Source: Pseudomonas sp. SDI
GTDB taxonomy: Bacteria; Pseudomonadota; Gammaproteobacteria; Pseudomonadales; Pseudomonadaceae
Direction: 5' to 3'
Assembly: GCF_003105155.1 (NCBI RefSeq)
Contig: NZ_QETK01000035.1
Coordinates: 1-46,324, forward strand
Length of the DNA: 46,324 nt
The position numbers and the translations under genes were made by a program. This document shows positions 1 through 7,751 of this stretch, piece by piece (position 1 is the stretch's first letter; every line of letters begins with the position of its first letter). The notes under the pieces were generated by a model. The model worked only from the letters and a program-made list of their open reading frames with translations, had not been told where the DNA came from and ran no database searches.

Positions 1-195
1 CCAACGCAGTTGGAACAGAACCTGCGCTTGCAGGGGCAGTACTACGACGGGGAAACGTGTCTGCATTACAACACCTTCCGCTATTACGACCCGGGGGTGG
101 GGCGGTTTACTACGCAGGATCCGATTGGGTTGGCGGGAGGGGTGAATCTTTATCGGTATGCGGTGAATCCTACGGGGTGGGTTGATCCGTGGGGT
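1..195 (+). repeat. Rhs core 3'-end repeat, copy 1
   Basis: This segment encodes the end of the Rhs core up to the DPWGW hinge. It is repeated nearly base for base at about 1460-1654 and 3485-3679. The three copies give the homology needed for a displaced tip cassette to recombine onto the complete rhs gene. Confidence 0.85.
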
Positions 196-531
196 TGGGA
201 ATGCTGGAGTACTGCGCGGAAAAACGTCTGGAAGAGCGAAGCGAAAGATCCTAGCCGCGTCTATTCTCCAGCGAATATCGCAAGGATGACGCTGGGAAAA
301 GCGCCAAAATTCACTGCTAAAGTTGCTAGCCGAAAGACTGGAGCCGAAAAAATCAGAGATTTCCCTCTGGAACTGCATCACTCAAGTGTTCCACAACGGT
401 TTGGTGGCGCTGGCGTGCACAAAATAAGTAACTTAGAGATTGTTACTCCGTGGGAGCATGAAGCAGTAGACGCATTCCGCCACACCGGACATGAGCTTAT
501 TAAAATAATCAGAGGGATCGACACATGGTAG
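1..531 (+). CDS. Rhs protein C-terminus with HNH-type nuclease tip (5' partial)
   Basis: The reading frame is open from base 1, so the gene begins upstream of the window. Residues 1-63 are the end of the Rhs core: YYD...YNTFRYYDPGVGRF, then DPIGLAGG, NLYRY and the DPWGW hinge. After the hinge the sequence changes to an unrelated, AT-richer C-terminal domain of about 110 residues. It holds an ELHH motif, a downstream GG, then NLEIVTP and WEH...RHTGHE. This pattern is like the HNH/LHH nuclease fold of polymorphic toxins and colicin DNases, so the tip is probably a metal-dependent DNase delivered to rival cells. The Rhs core class is secure; the exact nuclease subfamily is inferred. The stop overlaps the next gene by 7 nt, the usual toxin-immunity layout. 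Confidence 0.85.
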   Translation, partial: PTQLEQNLRLQGQYYDGETCLHYNTFRYYDPGVGRFTTQDPIGLAGGVNLYRYAVNPTGWVDPWGWECWSTARKNVWKSEAKDPSRVYSPANIARMTLGKAPKFTAKVASRKTGAEKIRDFPLELHHSSVPQRFGGAGVHKISNLEIVTPWEHEAVDAFRHTGHELIKIIRGIDTW

Positions 532-974
532 CCGCAAAAGAAATAATCGAATTCATTAATAGCAATGAATACAAAAAAATTCTGTCAGACTTCAGCCTAC
601 CCAACAATATCCAAGTTAACCCGAACTACACCGACACATCCGCAAACTTTGCTGAAAAAAAACTTAGAGCAGCTGGCGCCACTATCGAGGAAGTTAAAGC
701 CACGTTAACTCAACTCAAAGAACTTGCCGACTACAGCGTAAGAAAATACCACGAAACACATGGAATTGACGATGATACAGGACTACCAGATGCCCCCGAA
801 GCAACAATATTTTGTGGCTACTCAAGAGATTACCTACTAAATAACATACTAGAAATAATCATGGCAAAGAAAGGAAAGCAGCACTTAGAGCGATACCTTG
901 GAGATATACGGATACCGGGATCAAAAAAATATGCATCTCAAATATTGAAATGGCTTTGTGCCTGCCCCCGATGA
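525..974 (+). CDS. Probable cognate immunity protein of the Rhs HNH-type toxin
   Basis: 149 residues, with the ATG at 525 lying inside the last codons of the toxin gene, so translation is probably coupled. The protein is acidic to neutral, cytoplasmic and without a signal peptide, and looks largely helical (EEVKATLTQLKELADYSVRKY). I do not recognise the family; it does not resemble the short colicin E-type immunity proteins. Its assignment rests on position and overlap: in rhs loci the first gene after the toxin tip neutralises that toxin. Base composition is clearly AT-richer than the chromosome, like the toxin tip, which suggests the pair was acquired together. The C-terminus (LKWLCACPR) is GC-richer. 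Confidence 0.6.
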   Translation: MVAAKEIIEFINSNEYKKILSDFSLPNNIQVNPNYTDTSANFAEKKLRAAGATIEEVKATLTQLKELADYSVRKYHETHGIDDDTGLPDAPEATIFCGYSRDYLLNNILEIIMAKKGKQHLERYLGDIRIPGSKKYASQILKWLCACPR

Positions 975-1213
975 AGCAAACCCATGAAACTTGGTCGAGC
1001 CTACTCTCCGGCGTAGCATTGTAAGAGTTATGCTGAGCCCGAAACACTCTCGACCGCCCCAAGAATTATCCTCTCAAGAATCTAGTTAAAATAACGATAT
1101 CAAAAAATAAAAAGCACCTTGAAGATCACTTCTATCACAACTTAGCCGCTCTCTCCCATCTACACTAGGAGGTCCTGCGTACCCAAGGTGCACTGACCAG
1201 TCGCTTCCACTAA

Positions 1214-2053
1214 GACAGCCTCGGCCAACGCATCGCCAAGGACGTCAGCCTGCATGACCAGGATGAGCCGGACAGCTACGCGCCACTGGCACGCACCGAC
1301 ACCGACACCGACACCGACCCGCTACAACCGGAACGCCGCGCCCAGCGCTACTACTTCCACACCGACCAGCTCGGCACGCCGCTGGACATGACCGATGAGA
1401 GCGGGCAGTTCGTCTGGCGCGGGTTTTATAAGGCGTGGGGCCGGGTCGAGGCAAAAACGCCAACGCAGTTGGAACAGAACCTGCGCCTGCAGGGGCAGTA
1501 CTACGACGCGGAAACGTATCTGCATTACAACACCTTCCGCTATTACGACCCGGGCGTGGGGCGGTTTACTACGCAGGATCCGATTGGGTTGGCGGGAGGG
1601 GTGAATTTATACCGGTACGGGCGGAACCCAACCGGGACCATTGATCCTTGGGGTTGGTGCTCGACCAAGCTGGGCAACAATATGGGAGCACGGCGATTTG
1701 ATGGGATGGCAAATCATCACCTCATACCTGAGGAAATAATGAAAAGCCCTGCGTATAAAAATATGTTCAAGCGCTTAAGGAATATTGGTTGGGATGGTGA
1801 CGGAGCGTCTAACGGAAAATTCTTACCGGGAAGCCGAAATCTTTCTAAAGCAATGGGAGCTCCAGGACACTGGTCAAACCACCCACAATATACGGAGGCG
1901 GTAAAAAACAAGCTATCTTGGATCAACTCCAATCAAGGGAGGCTTTCAGATACGCAGTTGATACTTGGCATAAGAGCCTTGCAAGGCTGGGCAAATGCAG
2001 GCTTGGAAAATGGAAAATTTATCACTGATAAAATCACAGGAAAATTAATGTGA
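1214..2053 (+). pseudogene. Displaced Rhs tip cassette with AHH-type nuclease (no proper start)
   Basis: Rhs core homology begins directly after an in-frame stop (taa, 1211-1213) and has no start codon until an internal ATG at 1388, so this is a promoterless tip rather than a complete gene. It lacks 90 nt present in the third cassette: the segment between two GAGCCGGA repeats, at 3212 and 3302 in cassette 3. It also has an added GACACC-type run encoding TDTD. After the DPWGW hinge comes an intact toxin domain of about 135 residues with MANHHLIPEE and GHWSNHPQY, matching the AHH group of HNH/ENDO VII nucleases. The following immunity gene overlaps its stop. The 239 bp before it (975-1213) show no gene. 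It could be expressed after recombination with the upstream rhs gene. Confidence 0.75.
1271..1720 (+). repeat. Long direct repeat of Rhs tip, copy in cassette 2
   Basis: Nearly identical to 3308-3745, covering the end of the Rhs core, the hinge and the first third of the AHH toxin up to the HH motif. The copies differ by a 12-bp insertion here (extra ACCGACACCGAC) and scattered substitutions, then diverge sharply after the HH codons. Confidence 0.85.
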
Positions 2054-2661
2054 CCACTATAGAGTTCTACATATTAAGGTACAAACCTGACGGTAAAAAA
2101 TGCCCATACTTTTTCGGGACAACCTGGACCCCAGATTTGCCATCGGTCCACCTGCCTAGTATCACTATCGATGAAAAACATTTTTCCACAAATTATCATG
2201 TTTCGGCAAGAACTGAAAGCTATGACGCCGACTATAATCCAGATCAGTTTCTAGCTTCAGAAAAAATGATTGCCATATGCAAAAACCTGTCAGTTAATTA
2301 TCTTTCTAGACCCGTGGCGATATCGCTTCATCGGCACAAAGTCCCGCAAAAAAAACAGTTTCTATTTATCCCCACCACTCGAATTAGAATAATGGACGAA
2401 AGCCTATCTATTTTCATAATGGATACGTCACCACTAAGTGACAGACAAGATCCGGAAGGGGATACTTACTACGAGCGCATCGACAAATTCGTGACTCGCC
2501 CGACCCCAACCGAGCACCTATTTTACTGCCTTGAAATAAAGGAGCTGGTTTGTTCCAAACAACTCAAAGAAGAATACGAAAAAGAAGATCTTATTGGAAT
2601 TGAATTCACGCCTATTGATGAAAATTTTCGCTATGACCCATGGGGGGACTTCTACTCTTGA
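2050..2661 (+). CDS. Probable immunity protein for the AHH-type Rhs toxin
   Basis: 203 residues starting at GTG 2050, overlapping the toxin stop in a GTGA arrangement. A soluble, beta-rich looking protein with no signal peptide. Recognisable blocks are YKPDGKKCPYFFG near the N-terminus, ICKNLSVNYLSRP in the middle and FTPIDENFRYDPWG at the end. The ending is reminiscent of DUF1629/Imm43-type immunity proteins, but this is a weak resemblance. The same blocks recur in the degraded gene at 4074-4674, which follows a related AHH toxin, so toxin and immunity have been duplicated and have diverged as a pair. AT-rich composition marks it as part of the mobile cassette. It is intact although its toxin lacks a start, so it may serve as an orphan immunity gene. 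Confidence 0.65.
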   Translation: MTTIEFYILRYKPDGKKCPYFFGTTWTPDLPSVHLPSITIDEKHFSTNYHVSARTESYDADYNPDQFLASEKMIAICKNLSVNYLSRPVAISLHRHKVPQKKQFLFIPTTRIRIMDESLSIFIMDTSPLSDRQDPEGDTYYERIDKFVTRPTPTEHLFYCLEIKELVCSKQLKEEYEKEDLIGIEFTPIDENFRYDPWGDFYS

Positions 2662-2731
2662 CCTGTGACTAATAGTTTGATTCTTCGCTCTTTAAAAACA
2701 GTCAACCACAAGTTATAGAAATAAAAATAAC

Positions 2732-4077
2732 TCCAGTCGCCTACGCCGAAATTACCGCTACAACCGGCGCGGGCTGCTGGTTGAGTCGACCGAGTACTCC
2801 CGTGAGGACCATCTGGAGCTCAGCCGGAGCCAGCAGTTCGAACACGACGCCGCCGGCAACCTGCGCAGCCGTGAGATCCGGCGTTCGCCGGTGGCATTGC
2901 AGAACGAGGATTTCAGCTACGACGCACCGGGCAATATCTCGCTGTCGGCGTTCAATTTTCGCGAAGCGCCGGGCAATCGCCTCAGTGGTTTCGGCCATCT
3001 TGAGTTCCGCTACGACAGCTGGGGCAACCTGAGCCATAAGGGTTACGGCAACCAGGGCAACGACGCCTTCCAGCGTTTCCAGTACGACTGCGAGAACCGC
3101 CTGATCCATGCCAAGACCTGGAAGGGCCCGTGGTTGCTGCGCGAGGGGCGCTATCACTACGACTGCCTCGGTCGGCGCATCGCCAAGGACGTCACCCTGC
3201 ATGACCGGGATGAGCCGGAAACCGAGCGCACGGCGTTTGTCTGGCAAGGCCTGCGCATGCTGATGGAGCACAAGCGCGAGCTGCACAGCCTGTATGTGTA
3301 CGAGCCGGACAGCTATGCACCGCTGGCACGCATCGACACCGACCCGCTCCAGCCGGAACGCCGCGCCCAGCGCTATTACTTCCACACCGACCAGCTCGGT
3401 ACGCCGCTGGACATGACCGATGAGAGCGGGCAGTTCGTCTGGCGCGGGTTTTATAAGGCGTGGGGCCGGGTCGAGGCAAAAACGCCAACGCAGTTGGAAC
3501 AGAACCTGCGCTTGCAGGGGCAGTACTACGACGCGGAAACGTATCTGCATTACAACACCTTCCGCTATTACGACCCGGGGGTGAGGCGGTTTACTACGCA
3601 GGATCCGATTGGGTTGGCGGGAGGGGTGAATTTATACCGGTACGGGCGGAACCCAACCGGGACCATTGATCCTTGGGGTTGGTGCTCGACCAAGCTGGGC
3701 AACAATATGGGAGCACGGCGATTTGGTGGGATGGCAAATCATCACTTAATCCCAGAAAAACTAGTAAATGACGCTATTTTCAAAAATATGTTCACACGCT
3801 TGAAAGGCATTGGGTGGAGTGGCGATGGCGCTTCCAATGGTCATTTCTTACCTAGCTCGTCAAAACTAGCTAAAAAATGGGATCACCTGGGCATTGGTCC
3901 AGGTATGAACAGTACACTAATGCCGTCGAAAACAAGCTGAAGCTTATTAACAGAGGTGCAGTCAGCATTTCAGATACTCAGTTGGCTCTAGGCATAAGAG
4001 AAATTCAGCGGTGGGCAAGAACAGGGTTAGAAAACGGTAAATTCACCGTTGACAACGTCACAGGAAGGCTACTATGA
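2732..4077 (+). pseudogene. Displaced Rhs tip cassette with frameshifted AHH-type nuclease
   Basis: Rhs core homology starts abruptly near 2732 (YRYNRRGLLVESTEYS) without a usable start codon and continues through many YD-type repeats, the DPIGLAGG core and the DPWGW hinge. The toxin begins like the one in cassette 2 (CSTKLGNNMGARRF, then ANHHLIPEK). It is then interrupted: a run of six A at 3872-3877 is one A short, which sends the frame to a stop at 3940. The rest of the toxin, with the second conserved histidine (MGSPGHWSRYEQY), continues in the next frame to 4077. Restoring one A gives an uninterrupted domain aligned with cassette 2. As written, the nuclease is inactive. The 70 bp before it hold nothing recognisable. 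Confidence 0.8.
3308..3745 (+). repeat. Long direct repeat of Rhs tip, copy in cassette 3
   Basis: Partner of 1271-1720. It keeps the undeleted flanking Rhs core upstream and lacks the 12-bp TDTD-encoding addition. Identity ends at the codons for the HH motif of the AHH nuclease. Confidence 0.85.
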
Positions 4078-4674
4078 AAACGCCTAGCTTCTTCGCAGTC
4101 GAATATAATCCTGACGGAGATAGTGCCCCATTCTTTACCGATGCTAAATGGACACCTAAACTACCATCAATTCATCTATCCAGTGAAAACCCAGCCATCA
4201 AAAATTCTCAAAAGCATATTTATTAAAAGCGAAACTAAAGAAATATGAAGTTGACTTCGATACAAATCGCCTGCTTGCCTCCGAGGAGATTATTGAAATC
4301 TGCAAAAACTTGTCAGTCTCCTATTTTTCTAGGCCTGTTAAAATCACACTACTTCACGGAGTGACACCCAAGAAAAAACACTTCTTATTCATCCCTCTTT
4401 CTCGAATAGAATTGATGAACAAAGACCTCTCCATCTACACCAAGGATGACTTCGCCTCAACCTCAACCCAAGAAAGTGATACTTATTATGAAAAATAGAA
4501 AAATTTGTTATCTCCCCCTCCCCTCTGCCTCTATTTTTCTGCCTAGAATTAAAAGATTTTGTCTGCTCAGGTAAATTTAGAGATGAGTATGAACTCAGAA
4601 AACTTCAAGGAATAAAATTTATCCCTATTGACGGTGAGTTCCGCTATGCCCCTTGGGAAAAATTCAGCGCTTAA
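4074..4674 (+). pseudogene. Degraded immunity gene of cassette 3 (two frameshifts)
   Basis: The ATG at 4074 overlaps the toxin stop (ATGA). The first 50 codons (YNPDGDSAPFFTDAKWTPKLPSIHL) match the immunity protein at 2050-2661 and stop at 4224-4226. Homology resumes one frame over (YEVDFDTNRLLASEE, ICKNLSVSYFSRP), runs to a stop at 4496-4498, then resumes again (IEKFVISPSP ... FIPIDGEFRYAPW) to the taa at 4672-4674. Both breaks fall at A-runs, 4210-4213 and 4491-4495, and each is repaired by adding one A. The reconstructed product is about 200 residues and collinear with the intact homologue. As written it gives no functional immunity protein. Sequencing error in homopolymers is the main alternative. 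Confidence 0.8.
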
Positions 4675-4742
4675 CCCGCATTTCACCGCCAGCATCAAAG
4701 CTCTTTAAAAGCAATAAAGGCGTTTCAAAACAGTTGCACATA

Positions 4743-4766
4743 CAGCGCCTAGTGAGACAGGCGCTG
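4743..4766. other. Perfect 8-bp hairpin between the rhs remnants and the sigma-54-type gene
   Basis: CAGCGCCT, an 8-nt loop, then AGGCGCTG. It lies just past the stop of the minus-strand gene ending at 4781 and could help end its transcript, but no T-run follows on either strand, so it is not a standard intrinsic terminator. Confidence 0.4.
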
Positions 4767-4780
4767 AAAAGCGCTAAAGC

Positions 4781-5731
4781 CTACCCATTGTCCCCCGCCA
4801 ACCGCGCCACCGCCCGCTCCAGCAAACGCTTCAACCCACCCCGCTCTTCCTCACTACCGCGCAACACCCACTCCACCTGCCGCTCCAACGCCGCCAGCGG
4901 CGACAGCGTCTCCGGCAGATTCAGATGCTGTTCCAGGATCTCCTCCCCGCTGCTTACCAACAGCGCAAAGTGAATGATGTTCTCCAGCTCCCGTGTGTTT
5001 CCCGGCCAGCTGTGCCGCTCCAAGGCGTGCTGGGCGCCGTCGCTGAGCAAGGGTGGGACACTGAGGTTGAGCCGCGGACTGTAGATGCCGATGAAGTACT
5101 CGGCCAGCGGCAGAATGTCGCCGACCCGTTCGCGCAGCGCCGGCAGCTCCAGTTGGCCTTCGCGCAGATAGTGATACAAGCGTTCATGAAACTTGCCCGC
5201 CGCCACCGCCTGCGCCAGGTCGATGCTCGACGCGGCCACCAGGCGCACATCCACCGGGTTCGGCTGTTGCGCCCCCACGCGGGTCACTTCGCGGTTCTCC
5301 AGTGCCGCCAGCAGCTTGGTCTGGATCGGCAGCGGCAAGTCGGCAATCTCGTCCAGGTACAAGGTGCCGCCATTCGCCGAACCAAACCAGCCCGCCCGGC
5401 TACTCGCCGTGCCGCTATGGCTGCCGGCGCTGTAACCGAACAGTTCGGCATCGGCATAGGTAGGGCTGATGGCGCCGCAGTTGACCGACACAAACAGGCC
5501 GCCACGGTCACTGGCGCGGTGGATCTGCCGGGCCAGCAATTCCTTGCCGGTGCCGGTTTCGCCGCGAATCAGCACCGGTAAGGCCAATGGCGCAAGTTGC
5601 TCAAGGTCGGCGCGCAGCTGACGCGAACGCGGGTCGACGAACACCAGCGCCTTGGCGCGGATGCTCAGCGGGCTCTTGTCGAGCTCCGGAAAAGTCAGCA
5701 GCGGCTGACCGTAGGTGTCGTGAAGGCTCAT
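4781..5731 (-). CDS. Divergent sigma-54 activator-type AAA+ protein lacking a DNA-binding domain
   Basis: The start is placed at 5731, where GGGAG sits 6 nt before the ATG; the frame is open 14 codons further upstream. The 316-residue product is almost only the sigma-54 interaction ATPase: Walker A GETGTGKE at 57-64, Walker B GGTLYLDE at 121-128, and the LPALRER and WPGNTRELEN blocks. Three features are unusual. The GAFTGA loop reads GSHSGT (103-108). The two arginine-finger positions of the PspF pattern are His182 and Tyr188. The protein ends at GDNG where a FIS-type helix-turn-helix would normally begin. It is closest in feel to SfnR-like regulators of sulfur-source use, which fits the neighbourhood, but DNA binding and sigma-54 remodelling are doubtful. 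It probably shares a transcript with the hydrolase gene 63 bp upstream. Confidence 0.8.
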   Translation of the reverse strand: MSLHDTYGQPLLTFPELDKSPLSIRAKALVFVDPRSRQLRADLEQLAPLALPVLIRGETGTGKELLARQIHRASDRGGLFVSVNCGAISPTYADAELFGYSAGSHSGTASSRAGWFGSANGGTLYLDEIADLPLPIQTKLLAALENREVTRVGAQQPNPVDVRLVAASSIDLAQAVAAGKFHERLYHYLREGQLELPALRERVGDILPLAEYFIGIYSPRLNLSVPPLLSDGAQHALERHSWPGNTRELENIIHFALLVSSGEEILEQHLNLPETLSPLAALERQVEWVLRGSEEERGGLKRLLERAVARLAGDNG

Positions 5732-5794
5732 GGCAAACTCCCGCCCCGGCACCACAGGGCCCGGGCGTTTCAATCGACGAATACGGCGCCTGGA

Positions 5795-6376
5795 TCAGGC
5801 GCGGCGAAGGGCGTTTTGCTCCAGGCGGCTCTGCAGGCGATACAGGTAGGCAAAACCCTGCTCCCAGCGATGATGACCAGACTTGACGTTGATATGCCCG
5901 GCCCCTCCCAGAATCCCGGCTTCCGCACCCCAGGCCCGGGCCAGGTGCATCGCCCGCGGCGCGCTCACGGCCGGGTCGTTGTCGGCGGCCACCACCTGGC
6001 TGGGGAACGGCAGCAGGGACTGCGGGATCGGCGCGAAGTTGCGCAGCGCCGCATGGCAGGTCGGCCGCTCGACATCCGCCGGCGCCACCAGCAAGGCCCC
6101 ACGCACCTGACGCAGACGCGCCACGCTGGCATGCGCGGCCCAGTGGGCAACAGTGATGCAACCGAGGCTGTGGGCAATCAGGATGACCGGCGTGTCGGCA
6201 GCGGCAATGGCTCGATCGAGGCTGGCCACCCAGTCTTCACGACGCGGCGTCAGCCAGTCGCGCTGTTCGACCCGAGCGCTGTTGGGCAGGCTGTTCTGCC
6301 AGTGGGTTTGCCAATGATCGTCTGGCGATCCTTGCCAGCCCGGCACAATCAGGTAACGGATCGACGTGTTGCGCAT
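5795..6376 (-). CDS. RBBP9/YdeN-family serine hydrolase
   Basis: 193 residues, a small alpha/beta hydrolase. The N-terminus RYLIVPGWQGSPDDHWQTHW is the family's opening strand and oxyanion region. The nucleophile lies in HSLGC (Ser about residue 70), the acid in ADNDPAV and the catalytic His in GGAGHIN. No signal peptide, so cytoplasmic. Family members are esterase-like with poorly known substrates. AGGAGG lies 7 nt before the ATG at 6376, and a good promoter with a dyad over its -35 precedes it. It is the first gene of a probable two-gene unit with the sigma-54-type ATPase. Its place inside a sulfur-uptake block suggests, but does not show, a role in releasing or using a sulfur-containing compound. 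Confidence 0.85.
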   Translation of the reverse strand: MRNTSIRYLIVPGWQGSPDDHWQTHWQNSLPNSARVEQRDWLTPRREDWVASLDRAIAAADTPVILIAHSLGCITVAHWAAHASVARLRQVRGALLVAPADVERPTCHAALRNFAPIPQSLLPFPSQVVAADNDPAVSAPRAMHLARAWGAEAGILGGAGHINVKSGHHRWEQGFAYLYRLQSRLEQNALRRA

Positions 6377-6413
6377 GGGGACGCCTCCTGCTCGTTTTGC
6401 GTACTTGAGAGGC

Positions 6414-6447
6414 AGTATAGGGCGAGGGATATATTCGTAAAGGAATA
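6414..6447 (-). promoter_or_regulatory. Promoter with overlapping dyad upstream of the hydrolase gene
   Basis: On the minus strand, TTTACG (6436-6441), a 16-bp spacer and TATACT (6414-6419) form a plausible sigma-70 promoter 38 bp before the ATG. An inverted repeat TATTC-N6-GAATA (6432-6447) overlaps the -35. That position suits a LysR-type activator such as CysB, which is an inference. Confidence 0.5.
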
Positions 6448-6534
6448 AGAAGCTATTTATTAATAACTGAAACGACTTAACGAAACACGGTCAGCATGGC
6501 TCCCACGGAAGACTACATTCAGGCCCAGCACAAT

Positions 6535-6572
6535 AAAAAAAGGGACCACCCCCTGCCTGAGGACTGGTCCCT
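6535..6572 (-). terminator. Intrinsic terminator of tonB-exbB-exbD
   Basis: Read on the minus strand: AGGGACCA, a 16-nt loop, TGGTCCCT, followed directly by seven T. It lies 26 bp after the exbD stop. Confidence 0.85.
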
Positions 6573-6597
6573 GAAGTCTTGCCTGAGAGCCGCTAGT

Positions 6598-6999
6598 TCA
6601 ACGCGCCGTGATCACCGACAACTTGGTAATCCCCGCCCGCTCGATCGAGGCCATGGCACGCGCCACTTCCCCATAATTCACCCCGTCATCGGCCTGCAGT
6701 TGCACGCGCAATTCCGGGTCCTTGGCCTTGGCCGCCTGCAGGTTGGTTTCGAGCAGATCCGGCTGGATCTCGTCCTTGTTGATGAACAGCTTGCCGCCGC
6801 CATCGATACTCACCACCAACGGGTCCTTCTGCTCCACCGGCGCCACCGCCTCGGTCTTCGGCAGGTTGATCGGGATGGCGTTGGTCAACAACGGCGCCGT
6901 CACGATAAACACCACCAGCAGCACCAGCATCACGTCCACCAGCGGCGTCACGTTGATCTCGCTGAGTACCTCATCGCTGTCCTGGGTAGAAAACGCCAT
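6598..6999 (-). CDS. exbD: ExbD, TonB-complex proton-channel subunit
   Basis: 133 residues, normal length for ExbD. A short cytoplasmic start (EVLSEINVTPLVDVMLVLLVVFIV) leads into the single membrane helix. It carries the conserved aspartate of the proton path in PLVDVMLVLL. A periplasmic domain follows, with LPKTEA and the terminal SIERAGITKLSVIT block. The start follows the exbB stop by one base, so the two are translationally linked. With ExbB it uses the proton gradient to energise TonB. The gene order tonB-exbB-exbD is that of the second TonB system of P. aeruginosa rather than the exbB-exbD-tonB order of the main iron system. Confidence 0.93.
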   Translation of the reverse strand: MAFSTQDSDEVLSEINVTPLVDVMLVLLVVFIVTAPLLTNAIPINLPKTEAVAPVEQKDPLVVSIDGGGKLFINKDEIQPDLLETNLQAAKAKDPELRVQLQADDGVNYGEVARAMASIERAGITKLSVITAR

Positions 7000-7000
7000 A

Positions 7001-7723
7001 TCAGGACGCCTCCTTCACAGGCTGGCCAGCCACCGCAGCCGCCTTGTTCAGCGCCGGGTGCACCAGCACACGGAACGCACTCTTCTGCGCCAGGCTGTAG
7101 AAGTCATGGGCAAAGTCGTCGAGGTCGGCCGCGGTCAGTTTCAGGCGCCGCAGGAAATAGTTGTAAACCAGCACCGCCGGCACCGCGACGGCAATCCCGA
7201 CACCGGTGGCGACCAATGCCGCACCAATCGGCCCGGCCACGGTTTCCAGGCTCGCCGAGCCTGCCGCGCTGATGCCCTTGAGCGCTTCCATGATCCCCCA
7301 CACGGTGCCGAACAGGCCGATGAACGGCGAGGTGCTGCCGATACTGGCGACGACTGCCAGGCCGGTTTCCAGCGAACGGCGTTCGCGCACGATCTGCTGA
7401 CGCAAGGCCCGCTCAAGACGGTCCTGATGATTGATCGCCTGGCTCAGGTCCGCGGCCTGACCCGGCTCGCCCACGGCGATGGCGGCATACCCGGCCTGGG
7501 CCACACGGGCCGCAGCGCCCGGCTGCGACTGGCTGAGCTCGGCGGCCGAGTCGAGGCTCGATGCCGCCCAGAATTTTTTATGGAAGCGTTTGTCCTGGTT
7601 TTTCAGGCGAACGAACTGCACGCCCTTGACCAGGGCCAGGCCCCAGGTGACGACAGAAAAGCCCACCAGCAGCCAGATCACCGCGCTTTCGATGGATTCG
7701 AGGGGGGATGCCAATACAGTCAT
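7001..7723 (-). CDS. exbB: ExbB, TonB-complex MotA/TolQ-type channel subunit
   Basis: 240 residues with the three membrane segments of the ExbB/TolQ family: an N-terminal helix (AVIWLLVGFSVVTWGLALV), and the pair around FIGLFGTVWGIMEAL and AALVATGVGIAVAVPAVLVYNYF. The FIGLFGTVWGIM stretch and the A-rich third helix are the family hallmarks. The long cytoplasmic loop holds the arginine- and glutamine-rich stretch RLERALRQQIVRERR. It forms the pentameric channel around ExbD in the inner membrane. It follows tonB by 28 bp in the same operon. Confidence 0.93.
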   Translation of the reverse strand: MTVLASPLESIESAVIWLLVGFSVVTWGLALVKGVQFVRLKNQDKRFHKKFWAASSLDSAAELSQSQPGAAARVAQAGYAAIAVGEPGQAADLSQAINHQDRLERALRQQIVRERRSLETGLAVVASIGSTSPFIGLFGTVWGIMEALKGISAAGSASLETVAGPIGAALVATGVGIAVAVPAVLVYNYFLRRLKLTAADLDDFAHDFYSLAQKSAFRVLVHPALNKAAAVAGQPVKEAS

Positions 7724-7751
7724 GTCGAGTGCTCTCTCTTAGCGCGAATAG

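Noticed and set aside
859..1062. 67-codon minus-strand frame overlapping the first immunity gene
   Set aside because: It is opposite a well-placed immunity gene and has no start signals or similarity.
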